This document shows positions 30,336 to 39,648 of a DNA stretch of 64,000 bases, piece after piece. This stretch comes from Ideonella sp. WA131b. GTDB lineage: Bacteria; Pseudomonadota; Gammaproteobacteria; Burkholderiales; Burkholderiaceae_C. Below the pieces are notes generated by a model, which worked only from the letters and a program-made list of their open reading frames with translations, had not been told where the DNA came from and ran no database searches. Each line of letters begins with the position of its first letter. Position 1 is the stretch's first letter. The translations under genes were made by a program, and so were the position numbers. The stretch spans positions 62,001-126,000 of the forward strand of contig JAGTJW010000003.1 in assembly GCA_023657425.1 (NCBI GenBank). The letters run 5' to 3'.

Positions 30336-31108
30336 CTGCGCCACTGCTGCAGGCTGCCGGGCTGGTGGGCACGCTGGGCGGCCGGCGCGTCGTCGATGGC
30401 GTCTCGCTTGCGCTGCACGCCGGGCAGTGGGTGGCGCTGGTGGGGCCCAATGGCGCCGGCAAGAGCACGCTGCTGCAACTGCTGGCGGGGCTGCTGCAGC
30501 CACAGGCCGGCGCGGTGGCGTTGCAGGGTCGGCCGCTGGCCGACTGGCCACTGCGCGAGCGCGCCACGCGCTTGGCCTGGCTGGCGCAACACGGCGAGAT
30601 CGACGCCGAGTTGCCCGCGCGCAGCCTGGTGGAGCTGGGCCGGCTGCCGCGCCACGGCCTGCTGGGTGTGCCGGACGCCGCCGACGCCGCCGCCGTGGGC
30701 CGCGTGATGGCCGAAACAGAGACGGCTGCGCTGGCGGGCCGGCGGCTGTCGGAGCTTTCGGGTGGCGAGCGCCAGCGCGTGCTGGTGGCGCGGGCGCTGG
30801 CAGTGGAAGCCCCGGTGTTGTTGCTCGACGAACCCGTGGCCCATCTCGACGCCCCGCATCAGATGGCGCTGCTGCGCGGCCTGCGGCAGCGCGCCCGCGA
30901 CGGCGCCGCCGTGGCCGTGGTGCTGCATGACCTGAACCTGGCCCTGGCCGCCGACCGCGTGCTGCTGATGGCCCGCGGCCGTCTCGTGGCCGACGGTCCG
31001 CCGGCCGACCCCGCGCTGCGAGGCGCGCTGGAGGCGCAGTTCGACCACGCCTTCACGGTTCAGCGCATGCAGGATGCGGAGCGCTGGATCGCCGTGCCGG
31101 CCGTCTGA
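30332..31108 (+). CDS. btuD: Cobalamin ABC transporter ATPase BtuD
   Basis: A 258-residue ATP-binding subunit energising B12 import. Walker A is GPNGAGKSTLL, the signature LSGGERQRVLVARAL, Walker B VLLLDEPVAHLD, and the switch histidine VLHDLN. No ATG fits; TTG at 30332 overlaps the btuC stop (TTGA) and gives a normal ABC N-terminus. It is the last gene of the riboswitch-controlled operon. Confidence 0.92.
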   Translation: MTAPLLQAAGLVGTLGGRRVVDGVSLALHAGQWVALVGPNGAGKSTLLQLLAGLLQPQAGAVALQGRPLADWPLRERATRLAWLAQHGEIDAELPARSLVELGRLPRHGLLGVPDAADAAAVGRVMAETETAALAGRRLSELSGGERQRVLVARALAVEAPVLLLDEPVAHLDAPHQMALLRGLRQRARDGAAVAVVLHDLNLALAADRVLLMARGRLVADGPPADPALRGALEAQFDHAFTVQRMQDAERWIAVPAV

Positions 31109-31410
31109 TCAAGGCCGCCGATGGGCGCCCGCCACGCCCCGCAACGCACCGTCTGTCTCACCGGGGAGACGACCGAGTGGCCGCCCACGATCCCAGGCAC
31201 ACCGCATCGTCGGCATCAGCGGCTGCGCCGTGCGGCCGCGGCGGCCGCGCGCCCGAGATCAGGCGCAGCGACACCCTGCAGCCCGGCTCCGCGGCGCTGA
31301 CGACGGTTCATCCTCGCTGAACCGCAGCCCGTCGCAAGGCCCTCGCGCTGCACTCGGCGATGGCCGACGATGCGTGCACATCGACGCCACCACCCCCACC
31401 GGAGCCCGCC
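31109..31410. other. 302-bp stretch without a recognised gene
   Basis: It lies between btuD and the small membrane ORFs. I see a short hairpin GTCTC/GAGAC near 31153-31173 and a self-complementary GC block near 31230, but no terminator T-run, riboswitch motif or credible ORF. It probably carries the promoter for the small genes downstream. Confidence 0.5.
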
Positions 31411-31578
31411 ATGACGCTGAACACCCTCGACACTCTCCTGCCACGCGCCATCAGCCTGGGCCTGTCGCTGGTCGTCACCCTGGGCATGCTCGGTGGCATC
31501 GACACCCTGGCCCAGCGTCCGCACGTCGAGCTGCAGCCTCAGGAGATGGCCACCGCGGACGCCGCGCCGCGCGGCTGA
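31411..31578 (+). CDS. Small single-helix membrane protein of unknown function
   Basis: A 55-residue ORF starting ATG at 31411 with GGAG six bases before. One hydrophobic stretch (AISLGLSLVVTLGMLGGID) is followed by a short polar tail (QRPHVELQPQEMATADAA). I recall similar small proteins in Burkholderiales genomes but know no function. The frame is open to 31360 upstream; the shorter start is chosen for its ribosome site. A second tiny membrane gene follows after 17 bp. Confidence 0.65.
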   Translation: MTLNTLDTLLPRAISLGLSLVVTLGMLGGIDTLAQRPHVELQPQEMATADAAPRG

Positions 31579-31595
31579 GTCTGCGAGGCAAGTCG

Positions 31596-31799
31596 ATGAA
31601 GGCCTTCATCGCCTTCCTGCTGTGGTGTCTGCTGCTGGTGCTGAGCTGGCCGCTGGCGCTGTTGGCGATTCTGCTGTGGCCTGTGGTGTGGCTGCTCATG
31701 CTGCCGCTGCGCCTGCTCGGCATCGCGGTGGAGGCGGTGTTCGGCCTGCTGCGCGCCGTGCTGACGCTGCCGGCGCGCCTGCTGAGCGGCGGCCGCTGA
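31596..31799 (+). CDS. Small hydrophobic membrane protein of unknown function
   Basis: A 67-residue, almost wholly hydrophobic protein (KAFIAFLLWCLLLVLSWPLA, then a VWLLMLPLRLLG stretch and a basic end, ARLLSGGR), probably two helices. GAGG lies seven bases before the ATG at 31596. It forms a pair with the preceding small gene. Tryptophan- and leucine-rich proteins like this are often conserved in betaproteobacteria; no function is known to me. Confidence 0.7.
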   Translation: MKAFIAFLLWCLLLVLSWPLALLAILLWPVVWLLMLPLRLLGIAVEAVFGLLRAVLTLPARLLSGGR

Positions 31800-31853
31800 G
31801 CCGCCGCGCTGTCAACCCTGCAGCACCGGGCTGTCAACGTGCCCGATTAAGCG

Positions 31854-32837
31854 CTAACTGCGCAGGTGGCAGGCCACCTGGTGTCCGTCGCCGCTGCCGG
31901 CCACGGCCTTGAGCTCGGGGCGCTGCACGTCGCACAGGCCCTTCTGCGCGATGCTGCAGCGGGTGTGGAAGTGGCAGCCGCTGGGCGGGTTCAGCGGGCT
32001 GGGTACGTCGCCCTGCAGCATGATGCGCTTGCGCTTGATCTGCGGATCAGGGATCGGCACCGCCGACAGCAGCGCCTCGGTGTAGGGATGGCGCGGCGCG
32101 GTGTAGAGGTCCTTGGCGCTCGCAATCTCGACGATGCGACCGAGGTACATCACCGCCACGCGATCGGAGATGTGCTCCACGACGCTGAGGTCGTGCGCGA
32201 TGAAGATGTAGGTCAGGCCGAACTGGGCCTGCAGGTCTTCGAGCAGGTTGATCACCTGCGCCTGGATCGACACGTCGAGCGCGCTCACCGCCTCGTCGCA
32301 GACGATCAGCTTGGGGTTCACGGCAAGGGCGCGCGCGATGCCGATGCGTTGGCGCTGGCCGCCGGAAAACTCATGCGGATAACGTCGCATGTGGTCGGCA
32401 CTCAGGCCCACGGTCTCGAGCAGATCGACGATGCGCGCGTCGTACTCGGCCTTGCTCTTCGTGAGCTTGTGGATGGTGAGGGCCTCGCCGATGATGGCGC
32501 TGACCGTCATGCGCGGGTTCAGGCTGGCGTACGGGTCCTGGAAGATGATCTGCATGTCGCGCGCCAGCGCGCGCAGCTCGGCCTTGCCAGCGTCGGTGAC
32601 GCTCTTGCCCTCGAAGCGCACCTCGCCCGAGGTGGGCTCGATCAGGCGCAGGACGCAGCGGCCCGTGGTGCTTTTGCCGCAACCGCTCTCGCCGACCACG
32701 CCCAGCGTCTCGCCCTTGGCGAGATCGAAGCTCACGCCGTCGACGGCGTGCACGCGGCCGACCTCGCGCTTGAACAGTCCGCCGCGAACCGGGAAGTGCT
32801 TCACCAGGTTGCGCACCTGCAGCAGCGGGGCGTTCAT
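31854..32837 (-). CDS. Dipeptide/oligopeptide ABC transporter ATPase (DppF/OppF type)
   Basis: A 327-residue ATPase of the peptide/nickel import family. Walker A is [12 protein letters not shown], the signature [15 protein letters not shown], Walker [13 protein letters not shown], and the H-loop [11 protein letters not shown]. The C-terminal oligo_HPY extension holds [17 protein letters not shown], with cysteines that bind an Fe-S cluster in characterised homologues. Its ATG at 32837 overlaps the stop of the partner ATPase gene. It is the last gene of the five-gene transporter operon. Confidence 0.95.
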   Translation of the reverse strand: MNAPLLQVRNLVKHFPVRGGLFKREVGRVHAVDGVSFDLAKGETLGVVGESGCGKSTTGRCVLRLIEPTSGEVRFEGKSVTDAGKAELRALARDMQIIFQDPYASLNPRMTVSAIIGEALTIHKLTKSKAEYDARIVDLLETVGLSADHMRRYPHEFSGGQRQRIGIARALAVNPKLIVCDEAVSALDVSIQAQVINLLEDLQAQFGLTYIFIAHDLSVVEHISDRVAVMYLGRIVEIASAKDLYTAPRHPYTEALLSAVPIPDPQIKRKRIMLQGDVPSPLNPPSGCHFHTRCSIAQKGLCDVQRPELKAVAGSGDGHQVACHLRS

Positions 32838-33820
32838 GCGGCCTCCGCCAGGAAACAGGCCACCTTGTGGCCGGGTGCGATCTCGCGCAGCGGTGGGTCG
32901 GCCGTGGTGCAGGAGGGCTGCGCCAGCCTGCAGCGCGACGCGAAACGGCAGCCCGGAGCCGGCGCGATGAGCTTGGGCACCGTGCCCGGTATGGCCTCGA
33001 GCCGCTGGCGGTGGCCGGCGGCGGTGGCCGCGGTGTCGATGCGCGGAATGCTGCGGATGAGGCCTTGGGTGTAGGGGTGGCGCGGCCGGGCGAAGAGCTC
33101 GGCCACCGACGCTTCTTCCACCACCTGGCCCGCATACATGACGACGACGCGCTGCGCCACTTCAGCCACCACACCCATGGCGTGCGTGATGAGCATCACG
33201 GCCATGCCGAGCCGGTCTTTGAGTTCCTGCATCAGCTCGAGGATCTGCGCCTGGATGGTGACGTCCAGCGCCGTGGTGGGCTCGTCGGCGATCAGCAGCT
33301 GCGGGCTGCAGGCCAGCGCGATGGCGATCATCACGCGCTGGCGCATGCCACCCGAGAACTGGTGCGGGTAGTCGTTCACGCGCTTGTCGGGCGTCGGGAT
33401 GTTCACCAGCTTGAGCATCTCGATGGCGCGTTCGAGCGCCGCCTTCCTGGACAGCCCCTCGTGCAGGCGCACGCTCTCGGCGATCTGCTCGCCCACGGTG
33501 AACACCGGGTTCAGGCTCGTCATCGGTTCCTGGAAGACGATGGCGATCTCTTTGGCCCGGATCTTCCGCATCTCCTCGGGCCCCAGCGGCACGAGATCGC
33601 GGCCCTTCCACAGCACGCGGCCGGCCACGATCTTGCCCGGCGGCATGTCGATCAGCTTCATCACCGTCTTGGCGGTGACGCTCTTGCCGCAGCCGCTCTC
33701 GCCGACCACGCAGACCGTCTCGCCCTTGCCGATGGCGATGTCGACGCCGTCGACGGCGTGCAGCCAGCCGTCGTCGGTCTTGAAGTGGGTCTTCAGACCC
33801 TGGATCTCGAGCAGCGCCAT
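32834..33820 (-). CDS. Dipeptide/oligopeptide ABC transporter ATPase (DppD/OppD type)
   Basis: A 328-residue ATPase forming a heterodimer with the following gene product. Walker A is [14 protein letters not shown], the signature [15 protein letters not shown], Walker [13 protein letters not shown], and the H-loop histidine LITHAMGVV. The C-terminal [15 protein letters not shown] carries the paired-cysteine motif. Usually the H-loop reads ITHDLGVV; here the residue after His is Ala. It begins 4 bp after the permease stop. Confidence 0.95.
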   Translation of the reverse strand: MALLEIQGLKTHFKTDDGWLHAVDGVDIAIGKGETVCVVGESGCGKSVTAKTVMKLIDMPPGKIVAGRVLWKGRDLVPLGPEEMRKIRAKEIAIVFQEPMTSLNPVFTVGEQIAESVRLHEGLSRKAALERAIEMLKLVNIPTPDKRVNDYPHQFSGGMRQRVMIAIALACSPQLLIADEPTTALDVTIQAQILELMQELKDRLGMAVMLITHAMGVVAEVAQRVVVMYAGQVVEEASVAELFARPRHPYTQGLIRSIPRIDTAATAAGHRQRLEAIPGTVPKLIAPAPGCRFASRCRLAQPSCTTADPPLREIAPGHKVACFLAEAA

Positions 33821-33824
33821 GTGA

Positions 33825-34757
33825 TCAGAGAACCCGGCGGGGGTCGAGCACGTCGCGCAGCCCGTCGCCGATGAAGTTGATGGTCAGCACGGCGATGAAG
33901 ATGGCCAGGCCCGGGAACAGCGACCAGTGCATGGCGATGTCCAGGTAGTCGCGGCTGTCGTAGAGGATGCGTCCCCAGGTGGGGATGTCGGGCGGGAAGC
34001 CCAGGCCGAGGAAGCTGAGCGTGCTCTCGGTGATGATGGCGGCGGCGATGTTGATGGTGGCCGCCACGACCACCGGGCCCAGCGCGTTGGGCAGGATGTG
34101 CCGCACCACCTGGCGCTGCGTGCTCGCGCCCAGGGCGCGAGCGGCCTCGACGAACTCCTTCTCGCGCAGGCTGAAGAACTGCGCGCGCACCAGCCTCGCC
34201 ACCGGCATCCAGCTCAGGCCTCCGATTACCAGCACGATGAGCAGGAAGATGCCGAGCTCAGGCCCGAAGGCGAGCTTCAGGGGGTCGCGGAAGAAGAACA
34301 TCAGCAGCAGCAGCACCGGCAGCTGCGGCAAGCTCAGGAAGAGGTCGGTCACCCACATCAGGAAGGCGTCGACCCCACCGCGGGAGATGCCGGCGGCGGC
34401 ACCCACGACCACGCCGATCAGGATGCCGGTCAGCATGGCCGCCAGGCCCACCGCCAGCGAGATGCGGCCGCCGTAGAGCATGCGGGCCAGCAGGTCGCGG
34501 CCCAGGTCGTCGGTGCCCAGCGGGTGGGTGCCGCCCGGGCCCTTCAGGCGGGCGGTGAAGTCGATGTCGTTGATGCCCACCTTGTAGATCAGCGGGCCCA
34601 GCAGAACGGCCAGCGACAGCAGTGCCAGCAGCCACAGGCTGGCATAGGCAAGCCGGTGCCGCTTGAAGCGCCGCCAGGCCTCGGCCCAGGGCGAGGTGCT
34701 GACGGGCCTGCTCGCTGCCGCTTCAGCGGTAGGAGATGCGGGGGTCGAGCCAGCCAT
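33825..34757 (-). CDS. Dipeptide/oligopeptide ABC transporter permease (DppC/OppC type)
   Basis: The second permease of the importer, about 310 residues. A cytoplasmic N-terminus (PWAEAWRRFKRHRLAYASLW) leads into six helices. GTDDLGRDLLARMLYGGRISLAVG and the EAA motif EFVEAARALGASTQRQVVRHILPNALGP are diagnostic. I use the ATG at 34757, overlapping the dppB-like gene by 35 bp; a TTG at 34772 is possible. Neither has a good ribosome site, so translational coupling is likely. Confidence 0.93.
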   Translation of the reverse strand: MAGSTPASPTAEAAASRPVSTSPWAEAWRRFKRHRLAYASLWLLALLSLAVLLGPLIYKVGINDIDFTARLKGPGGTHPLGTDDLGRDLLARMLYGGRISLAVGLAAMLTGILIGVVVGAAAGISRGGVDAFLMWVTDLFLSLPQLPVLLLLMFFFRDPLKLAFGPELGIFLLIVLVIGGLSWMPVARLVRAQFFSLREKEFVEAARALGASTQRQVVRHILPNALGPVVVAATINIAAAIITESTLSFLGLGFPPDIPTWGRILYDSRDYLDIAMHWSLFPGLAIFIAVLTINFIGDGLRDVLDPRRVL

Positions 34758-35682
34758 AGAGGAGGTCTGCAATCAGGTTGAAGGCCACGACGAGGATGGC
34801 GAAGACGAAGGTCACGGCCATGATCACTGGCGTGTCGTTGCGCAGGATGCTGTCGATCAGCAGGCTGCCGATGCCGGGGATGCGAAAGATCTGCTCGGTG
34901 ACGATGGCGCCGCCGAAGATGCCCGGCATCTGCAGGGCCACCAGCGTGACCACCGGGATCAGCGCGTTGCGCACCACGTGCTTGACGATGACCACGCGCT
35001 CCTTCAGGCCCTTGCTGCGCGCGGTGGTGACGTAGTCCAGGCGCACCACGTCGAGCACGCTGGAGCGCACGTAACGCATCCAGCTCGCGGCCTGGAACAG
35101 GCCCAGCACCATGATCGGCATGATGCTCTGCTTGAACTGCACCACCCACCACTCAAAGCCGGTGGCCTGCACCTCGCTCTGGAAGACGAAGGGGAACCAG
35201 CCGAGGTAGATGCTGAAGAACAGGATGAACAGCAGACCGGTGAAGAAGGTCGGCAGCGAGAAGCCGATGAAGCTGAGCGTGCTGGCGATGCGGTCGAACC
35301 ACGAGTAGGGCTTCACCGCGGCCAGGATGCCCACCGGCAGCGCGATGGCCAGGGCCACCAGCTGGCTCAGGCCGATGATGGCGATGGTGACCGGCATGCG
35401 CTGCCAGATCAGCGTGTCGACGTCGAGCCGGCTGATGAACGAGAAGCCCCAGTCGCCCTTGAGCATGCTGGTGAGCCAGTGCCAGTAGCGCTGCCAGACG
35501 GGGTCGTCCAGGCCCAGGCTGGCGCGCAACTGCATGCGCACCTCGGGCGGCACGTTGGGGTTGGTGGCCAGCTCCTCGAAGGGGTCGCCGGGTGCCAGAG
35601 CCAGCACCGTGAACAGCACGATGCTGATGCCCAGCAGGCTGGGGACCGCGATCAGCAGGCGGCGGAGGATGTAGGAACCCAA
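34723..35682 (-). CDS. Dipeptide/oligopeptide ABC transporter permease (DppB/OppB type)
   Basis: The first permease, 319 residues, starting MGSYILRRLLIAVPSLLGIS with six helices and the long periplasmic loop typical of DppB. The EAA motif is YVTTARSKGLKERVVIVKHVVRNALIPVVT. Insertion of FQSEVQATGFEWWVVQFKQ in the penultimate periplasmic loop resembles the peptide-type permeases. Between it and the upstream binding-protein gene lies a palindromic repeat that may limit read-through. Confidence 0.94.
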   Translation of the reverse strand: MGSYILRRLLIAVPSLLGISIVLFTVLALAPGDPFEELATNPNVPPEVRMQLRASLGLDDPVWQRYWHWLTSMLKGDWGFSFISRLDVDTLIWQRMPVTIAIIGLSQLVALAIALPVGILAAVKPYSWFDRIASTLSFIGFSLPTFFTGLLFILFFSIYLGWFPFVFQSEVQATGFEWWVVQFKQSIMPIMVLGLFQAASWMRYVRSSVLDVVRLDYVTTARSKGLKERVVIVKHVVRNALIPVVTLVALQMPGIFGGAIVTEQIFRIPGIGSLLIDSILRNDTPVIMAVTFVFAILVVAFNLIADLLYGWLDPRISYR

Positions 35683-35713
35683 GGGGGATGCACAAGCAGG
35701 AGGAAAGAACCTC

Positions 35714-35785
35714 CGTTCGCCCTGAGCTTGTCGAAGGGCCTGCTCGCTTCGGGCGGCGGGGCTTCGACAGGCTCAGCCCGAACGG
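35714..35785. repeat. Palindromic pair of the TTCGACAGGCTCAGCCCGAA repeat
   Basis: The arm CGTTCGCCCTGAGCTTGTCG at 35714 and its inverse GACAGGCTCAGCCCGAACGG at 35766 face each other 18 bp apart and would form a long stem. It sits between the binding-protein and permease genes of the peptide transporter, where it could stabilise the upstream mRNA or attenuate downstream transcription. Confidence 0.92.
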
Positions 35786-35832
35786 GCTGCAAGGGAGGGA
35801 AAGGGGCCGGCGCGCCGCGGCGGCCCGGCGTA

Positions 35833-37623
35833 TCAGGCTTCCTTAAACCAGTGCGGCAGGGCCCACATGTCGTTGTCCCAGCCCGACAGCGGCGCCGAGA
35901 GCTTGAGCCCTGCGGCCGACACCCGCGGCCGGAACACCACCGGGATGATGTAGTTGCTGGCGCCGATGAGGTCGTTCATGCGGATGAACAGCGCTGCGCG
36001 CTTGACCGGGTCGAGCTCGCTCTGGGCCTGCTGGTGGGCGCGGTCGTAGTCGTCATTCTTCCAGCGCAGGATGTTGCGCTTGGCCCACTTGTTGTCTTTC
36101 TGCGCGAACTCCCACGAGCAGTACTGCTCCATGAACAGCTGCGGATCCGGCTGCGTCATGGTGGTGGTGAACATCTGCATGTCGGACCAGAACTTGGTGT
36201 AGGTGTCCGGGTTGGCCTGGTCGCCACCGAAGAACACCGCTGGCGTCACGCTCTTCAGTTCGAGCTCGATGCCGGCCTTGGCCGCGGCGCTCTTGACGAT
36301 GGCCTGGGTGTCCTGCCGCGGCTTGTTGACGCTGGTCTGGTAGACGAACTTCAGCTTCACGCCACCCTTGGCACGGATGCCGTCGGAGCCCCGGACCCAG
36401 CCCGCGGCGTCGAGGATCTGGTTCGCCTTGTCGATGCTGAACTCGAACTTGAGGTTGTTGCTGTGGAAGCGCTGCGGGTTGTTCAGGAAGTTCGCCGTGG
36501 CCACGCCGGTGCGGCCATAGATGAAGTCCATCACGCCCTTGCGGTCGACCAGCAGCGCCATCGCATCGCGCACCGCCTTGTCGCTGAAGGCCGGGTGGCG
36601 GCTGCTGGCGTGGGCGCGTTCACCCTGGACCTCGTTCCAGGGGTCCGTCACGTTGAGCATGATGAACTCGATGTTGCCGCCGGGCACGATGGTGACCTTG
36701 CCCCTGCCGCCGTTCTCCAGGCCCTTGAGGATCTCGTCGGCCACTTGCAGGTTCCAGGCGAAGTCGTACTCGCCGGTCTGCAGCACGGCGCGCGCGGCGC
36801 TGGTGGCGTCGCCGCCGCCCTTCATCTCAAGCCGGTCGAAGTGCGGCCGGTTGGGCACGTGGTAGCTCATGTTCGCCTCGGCGAGCACCAGGTCGCCCGG
36901 CTTGAAGTCGACGATCTTGTACGGGCCCGTGCCCACAGGCCGGGTGTTGGCCGGCGCCTCGCGGCTCTTGGTGCCCATGAAGTCCTTGAACACGTGGCGC
37001 GGGATGATCATGCCCACCGTCCCCACGAAGGGCTCGGCCCAGAAGGGCGTGGGCTTGGGGAACTGGATGCGCACGGTGTGCGAGTCGACCTTCGTGACGG
37101 TGATGTCGCGGTAGGTGCTGATCCAGCTCGAGCTGGTGGCGGGGTCCTTGTGGTACTCCCAGTTGAAGACCACGTCGTCGGCCGTGAACGGCTGGCCATC
37201 GTGCCAGGTGACGCCGCGCTTGAGCTTCCAGGTCACGCTGCGGCCGTCGGCCGTCAGGCCGCCATTGGCCACTGACGGGATTTCGGTGGCCAGCACCGGC
37301 ACCAGGTTGCCGTCGGCGTCCCAGGCCGCCAGCGGCTCGTAGAAGATGCGCGAGCCTTCCTGCTCTTTCGTGCCGGTGGCGAACTGCGGGTTCAGCAGCA
37401 CCGGGCCCTGCCACCACAGCAGCTTCAGCGTGCCGCCGCCGCCGCGCCGGGTGGGCTTGTACGGGATCGCGGTCTGCGCCTGCGCGATGCCGGCATGCAT
37501 CAGCATCATCGAGGCCATGGGCGCGGTCAGGCCCACGCCCACCATCTTCTGGATGAAGCTGCGGCGGGGCAGGGTGCCATCGCGCACTTCGTCGATCAAC
37601 TGGCGGATCTCGCGTTCTTGCAT
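35833..37623 (-). CDS. Peptide ABC transporter binding protein (SBP family 5), Tat-exported
   Basis: A 596-residue periplasmic binding protein of the DppA/OppA type. The export signal contains a twin-arginine motif, LPRRSFIQKMVGVGLTAPMA, and is preceded by a 20-residue charged lead (REIRQLIDEVRDG), common in Tat-exported family members. Core features are FYEPLAAWDADGNLVPVLA, VTWHDGQPFTADDVVFNWEY and GTGPYKIVDFKPGD. The start at 37623 has AGGAGA eight bases before it. It is the first gene of the operon with B, C, D and F subunits following; the ligand is likely a peptide or related compound. Confidence 0.93.
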   Translation of the reverse strand: MQEREIRQLIDEVRDGTLPRRSFIQKMVGVGLTAPMASMMLMHAGIAQAQTAIPYKPTRRGGGGTLKLLWWQGPVLLNPQFATGTKEQEGSRIFYEPLAAWDADGNLVPVLATEIPSVANGGLTADGRSVTWKLKRGVTWHDGQPFTADDVVFNWEYHKDPATSSSWISTYRDITVTKVDSHTVRIQFPKPTPFWAEPFVGTVGMIIPRHVFKDFMGTKSREAPANTRPVGTGPYKIVDFKPGDLVLAEANMSYHVPNRPHFDRLEMKGGGDATSAARAVLQTGEYDFAWNLQVADEILKGLENGGRGKVTIVPGGNIEFIMLNVTDPWNEVQGERAHASSRHPAFSDKAVRDAMALLVDRKGVMDFIYGRTGVATANFLNNPQRFHSNNLKFEFSIDKANQILDAAGWVRGSDGIRAKGGVKLKFVYQTSVNKPRQDTQAIVKSAAAKAGIELELKSVTPAVFFGGDQANPDTYTKFWSDMQMFTTTMTQPDPQLFMEQYCSWEFAQKDNKWAKRNILRWKNDDYDRAHQQAQSELDPVKRAALFIRMNDLIGASNYIIPVVFRPRVSAAGLKLSAPLSGWDNDMWALPHWFKEA

Positions 37624-37798
37624 GGTGATGCTCTCCTGGCAGGAAGGGGGCCGGCGCGCCGCAGGCACGGTCCGGGGCACCGGGCTGGTGCACAGAGGCG
37701 CGAATGCTATGCGTTGCGCCCGCACCGGCCATCGGTGTCGGCCCGTACCGCGGCGGCGGCGATACTCAGCCCTTGGTCAGAGCAAGGGGCATGCCGTC

Positions 37799-38812
37799 AT
37801 GCAGCGCCCGGATGAACGGATGAATTCCCTGATGAATGACCCTGCCGCTGTCGTTGTCGTGCCCCCTTTGGAGCTGAAGGCCCCCGACATCGCCCGCTGG
37901 CGCGTGGGCAACACCGGCGTCGACCACGTGCACCGCCTGCGCGCCGAAGCACCCGGCCCCGTGGTCCACGTGCAGGCGCTGACCCATGGCAATGAGATCT
38001 GCGGTGCCATCGCCCTGGACTGGCTGCTGCAGCAGGTGCAGACCGGCTGGCGCCCGCGGCGCGGCACGCTGACGCTGGCCTTCGCCAACGTGGAGGCCTA
38101 CGCGCGCTTCGACCCGGCTGACCCCTACCCGTCGCGCTGCGTCGACGAAGACCTCAACCGCGTCTGGGCCGACGAGGTCTTGTCCGGCCCGCGCGACAGC
38201 CGCGAACTGCGGCGGGCGCGGGCGCTGCGCCCCTACGTGGACGACGCCGACAGCCTGCTGGACATCCACTCGATGGGCGAGGCCTGCGTGCCGCTGATGG
38301 TGTGCGGCACGGTCGACAAAAACGCCGCGCACGCCCGCCGGCTGGGCGTGCCGGCGGTGCTGCTCATCGACACCGGCCACCCGGCGGGGCTGCGCATGGT
38401 GGAGCGCGGGGGCTTCGGGGATCCGGTGTCTCCCCGCCACGCGCTGCTGATCGAGTGCGGCCAGCACTGGGAGCGTGCCGCCGCCGACGTGGCCATCGAC
38501 GCGCTGGTGCGTTTCCTGGGTCTGGAAGGCCTGGCCGACGGCGCCTGGGTGGCCGCGCACACCCGCATCCCGCTGCCTCAGCGCCAGCGCCTGTTGCGCG
38601 TGACCGAGGCCGTGGTGGCGCGCAGCGCCGCGTTCCGCTTCATGGTGCCCACCGAGGGCCTGGGCGTGGTCGCCAAGGCCGGCACGCCGCTGGCCCAGGA
38701 TGGCGATCACATCTGGACCACGCCCTACGACGACTGCGTGCTGGTGATGCCCGGCACGCACAACCTCAAGCCCGGCGGCACGGCTGTGCGCCTGGGCCGT
38801 TACGAAGGCTGA
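37799..38812 (+). CDS. Succinylglutamate desuccinylase/aspartoacylase-family deacylase
   Basis: A zinc-dependent M14-type hydrolase of about 337 residues. Zinc ligands are visible in THGNEICGAIAL (His, Glu) and LDIHSMGE (His); DEDLNRVW supplies the substrate-binding Arg. The C-terminal beta domain follows. Family members remove acyl groups from amino acids such as N-succinylglutamate or N-acetylaspartate; the substrate here is unknown. The start is uncertain: ATG at 37799 (AGGGG nine bases before), 37812 or 37832. It diverges from the peptide transporter, so it may process imported acyl-amino acids (inference). It overlaps the next gene's 3' end by 13 bp, tail to tail. Confidence 0.85.
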   Translation: MQRPDERMNSLMNDPAAVVVVPPLELKAPDIARWRVGNTGVDHVHRLRAEAPGPVVHVQALTHGNEICGAIALDWLLQQVQTGWRPRRGTLTLAFANVEAYARFDPADPYPSRCVDEDLNRVWADEVLSGPRDSRELRRARALRPYVDDADSLLDIHSMGEACVPLMVCGTVDKNAAHARRLGVPAVLLIDTGHPAGLRMVERGGFGDPVSPRHALLIECGQHWERAAADVAIDALVRFLGLEGLADGAWVAAHTRIPLPQRQRLLRVTEAVVARSAAFRFMVPTEGLGVVAKAGTPLAQDGDHIWTTPYDDCVLVMPGTHNLKPGGTAVRLGRYEG

Positions 38813-39648
38813 AGCATCTCCTGCAGCAGTTCCAGCACGGTGGCGGCGGTGGCGTCGGGCTGCTCCATCGGCACCAGGTGCGAGCCCTCGATCCACCGGA
38901 TGCGGCCATGGGTGATGGCGCGCGTGGTGGCCAGGCCCACGGTGCGGCCTTCTGCCGAGCGCGTGCCGGCCACGTAGGCGATCGGGCAGCCCGGCGGGTG
39001 GCGCGCCAGCATCGCCGCCAGGTGGTGCGGCAGCGTGTTGTAGAAGCGCGTCTCGACTTCGCGGCGGAAGGCCAGGCGCACGGCGGTGCCGGTGGTGGCG
39101 GCGGGCGCGGCCGGATCCGGCTCGGTGCCGGCGGCCACATAGTCGGCCAGCACGCGCGGGTCCCATACGGCAAAAGCCCGTTTGGCCTGGAAGTGCGCCA
39201 GGGTCGCCGCCGCCGAGGGCCAACGCTCGCGCCGCCGCTGCGACACCCGCCCCGGGCTCACGCGGCGGATCGTGCCCGTGAGCTTGAGCGCGTGCAGGCT
39301 GTGCGCCTTCCAGCCGCCGAGCACGGGCGAGTCGAGCAGCACGATGGCGCGCGCCAGGCCTGGCCTTCGCGCCGCTGCCAGCAGGCTGAGGTAGCCGCCC
39401 AGCGAGTGGCCCACCAGGCACACGCGCTGGCCCGGCGCCTGCTCGTCGATGAAGTCCAGCAGCTCGTCGCGCACGCGCGGCCAGTTGCTCGTGACCGGAA
39501 AACGCTCGGCGTGGCCGAACTTCGGCAGCGCCACCACGCGCCAGCCGGCGGCGCGCCAGGCCTCGAACAGCACGCGGTAGGTGCCGGCCGGAAAGCCGTT
39601 GGCGTGGCTGAAAACGAGGGTGCGCCCGTCGGCCAGGGCTCTTGTCAT
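38800..39648 (-). CDS. Alpha/beta hydrolase
   Basis: A 282-residue alpha/beta-fold hydrolase. Features are the oxyanion region LVFSHANGFPAGTYRVLFEAW, the nucleophile elbow VGHSLGGYLSLLAA, and GSHLVPMEQPDATA with the catalytic histidine near the end. The substrate is unknown. It starts directly after the TAG of the Anbu gene (no gap), so the two are probably one transcript. Its 3' end overlaps that of the convergent deacylase gene. Confidence 0.88.
   Translation of the reverse strand: MTRALADGRTLVFSHANGFPAGTYRVLFEAWRAAGWRVVALPKFGHAERFPVTSNWPRVRDELLDFIDEQAPGQRVCLVGHSLGGYLSLLAAARRPGLARAIVLLDSPVLGGWKAHSLHALKLTGTIRRVSPGRVSQRRRERWPSAAATLAHFQAKRAFAVWDPRVLADYVAAGTEPDPAAPAATTGTAVRLAFRREVETRFYNTLPHHLAAMLARHPPGCPIAYVAGTRSAEGRTVGLATTRAITHGRIRWIEGSHLVPMEQPDATAATVLELLQEMLQPS

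Noticed and set aside
31109..31410. A second riboswitch after the btu operon
   Set aside because: Local hairpins are present but no B12 box or other conserved aptamer block was found.
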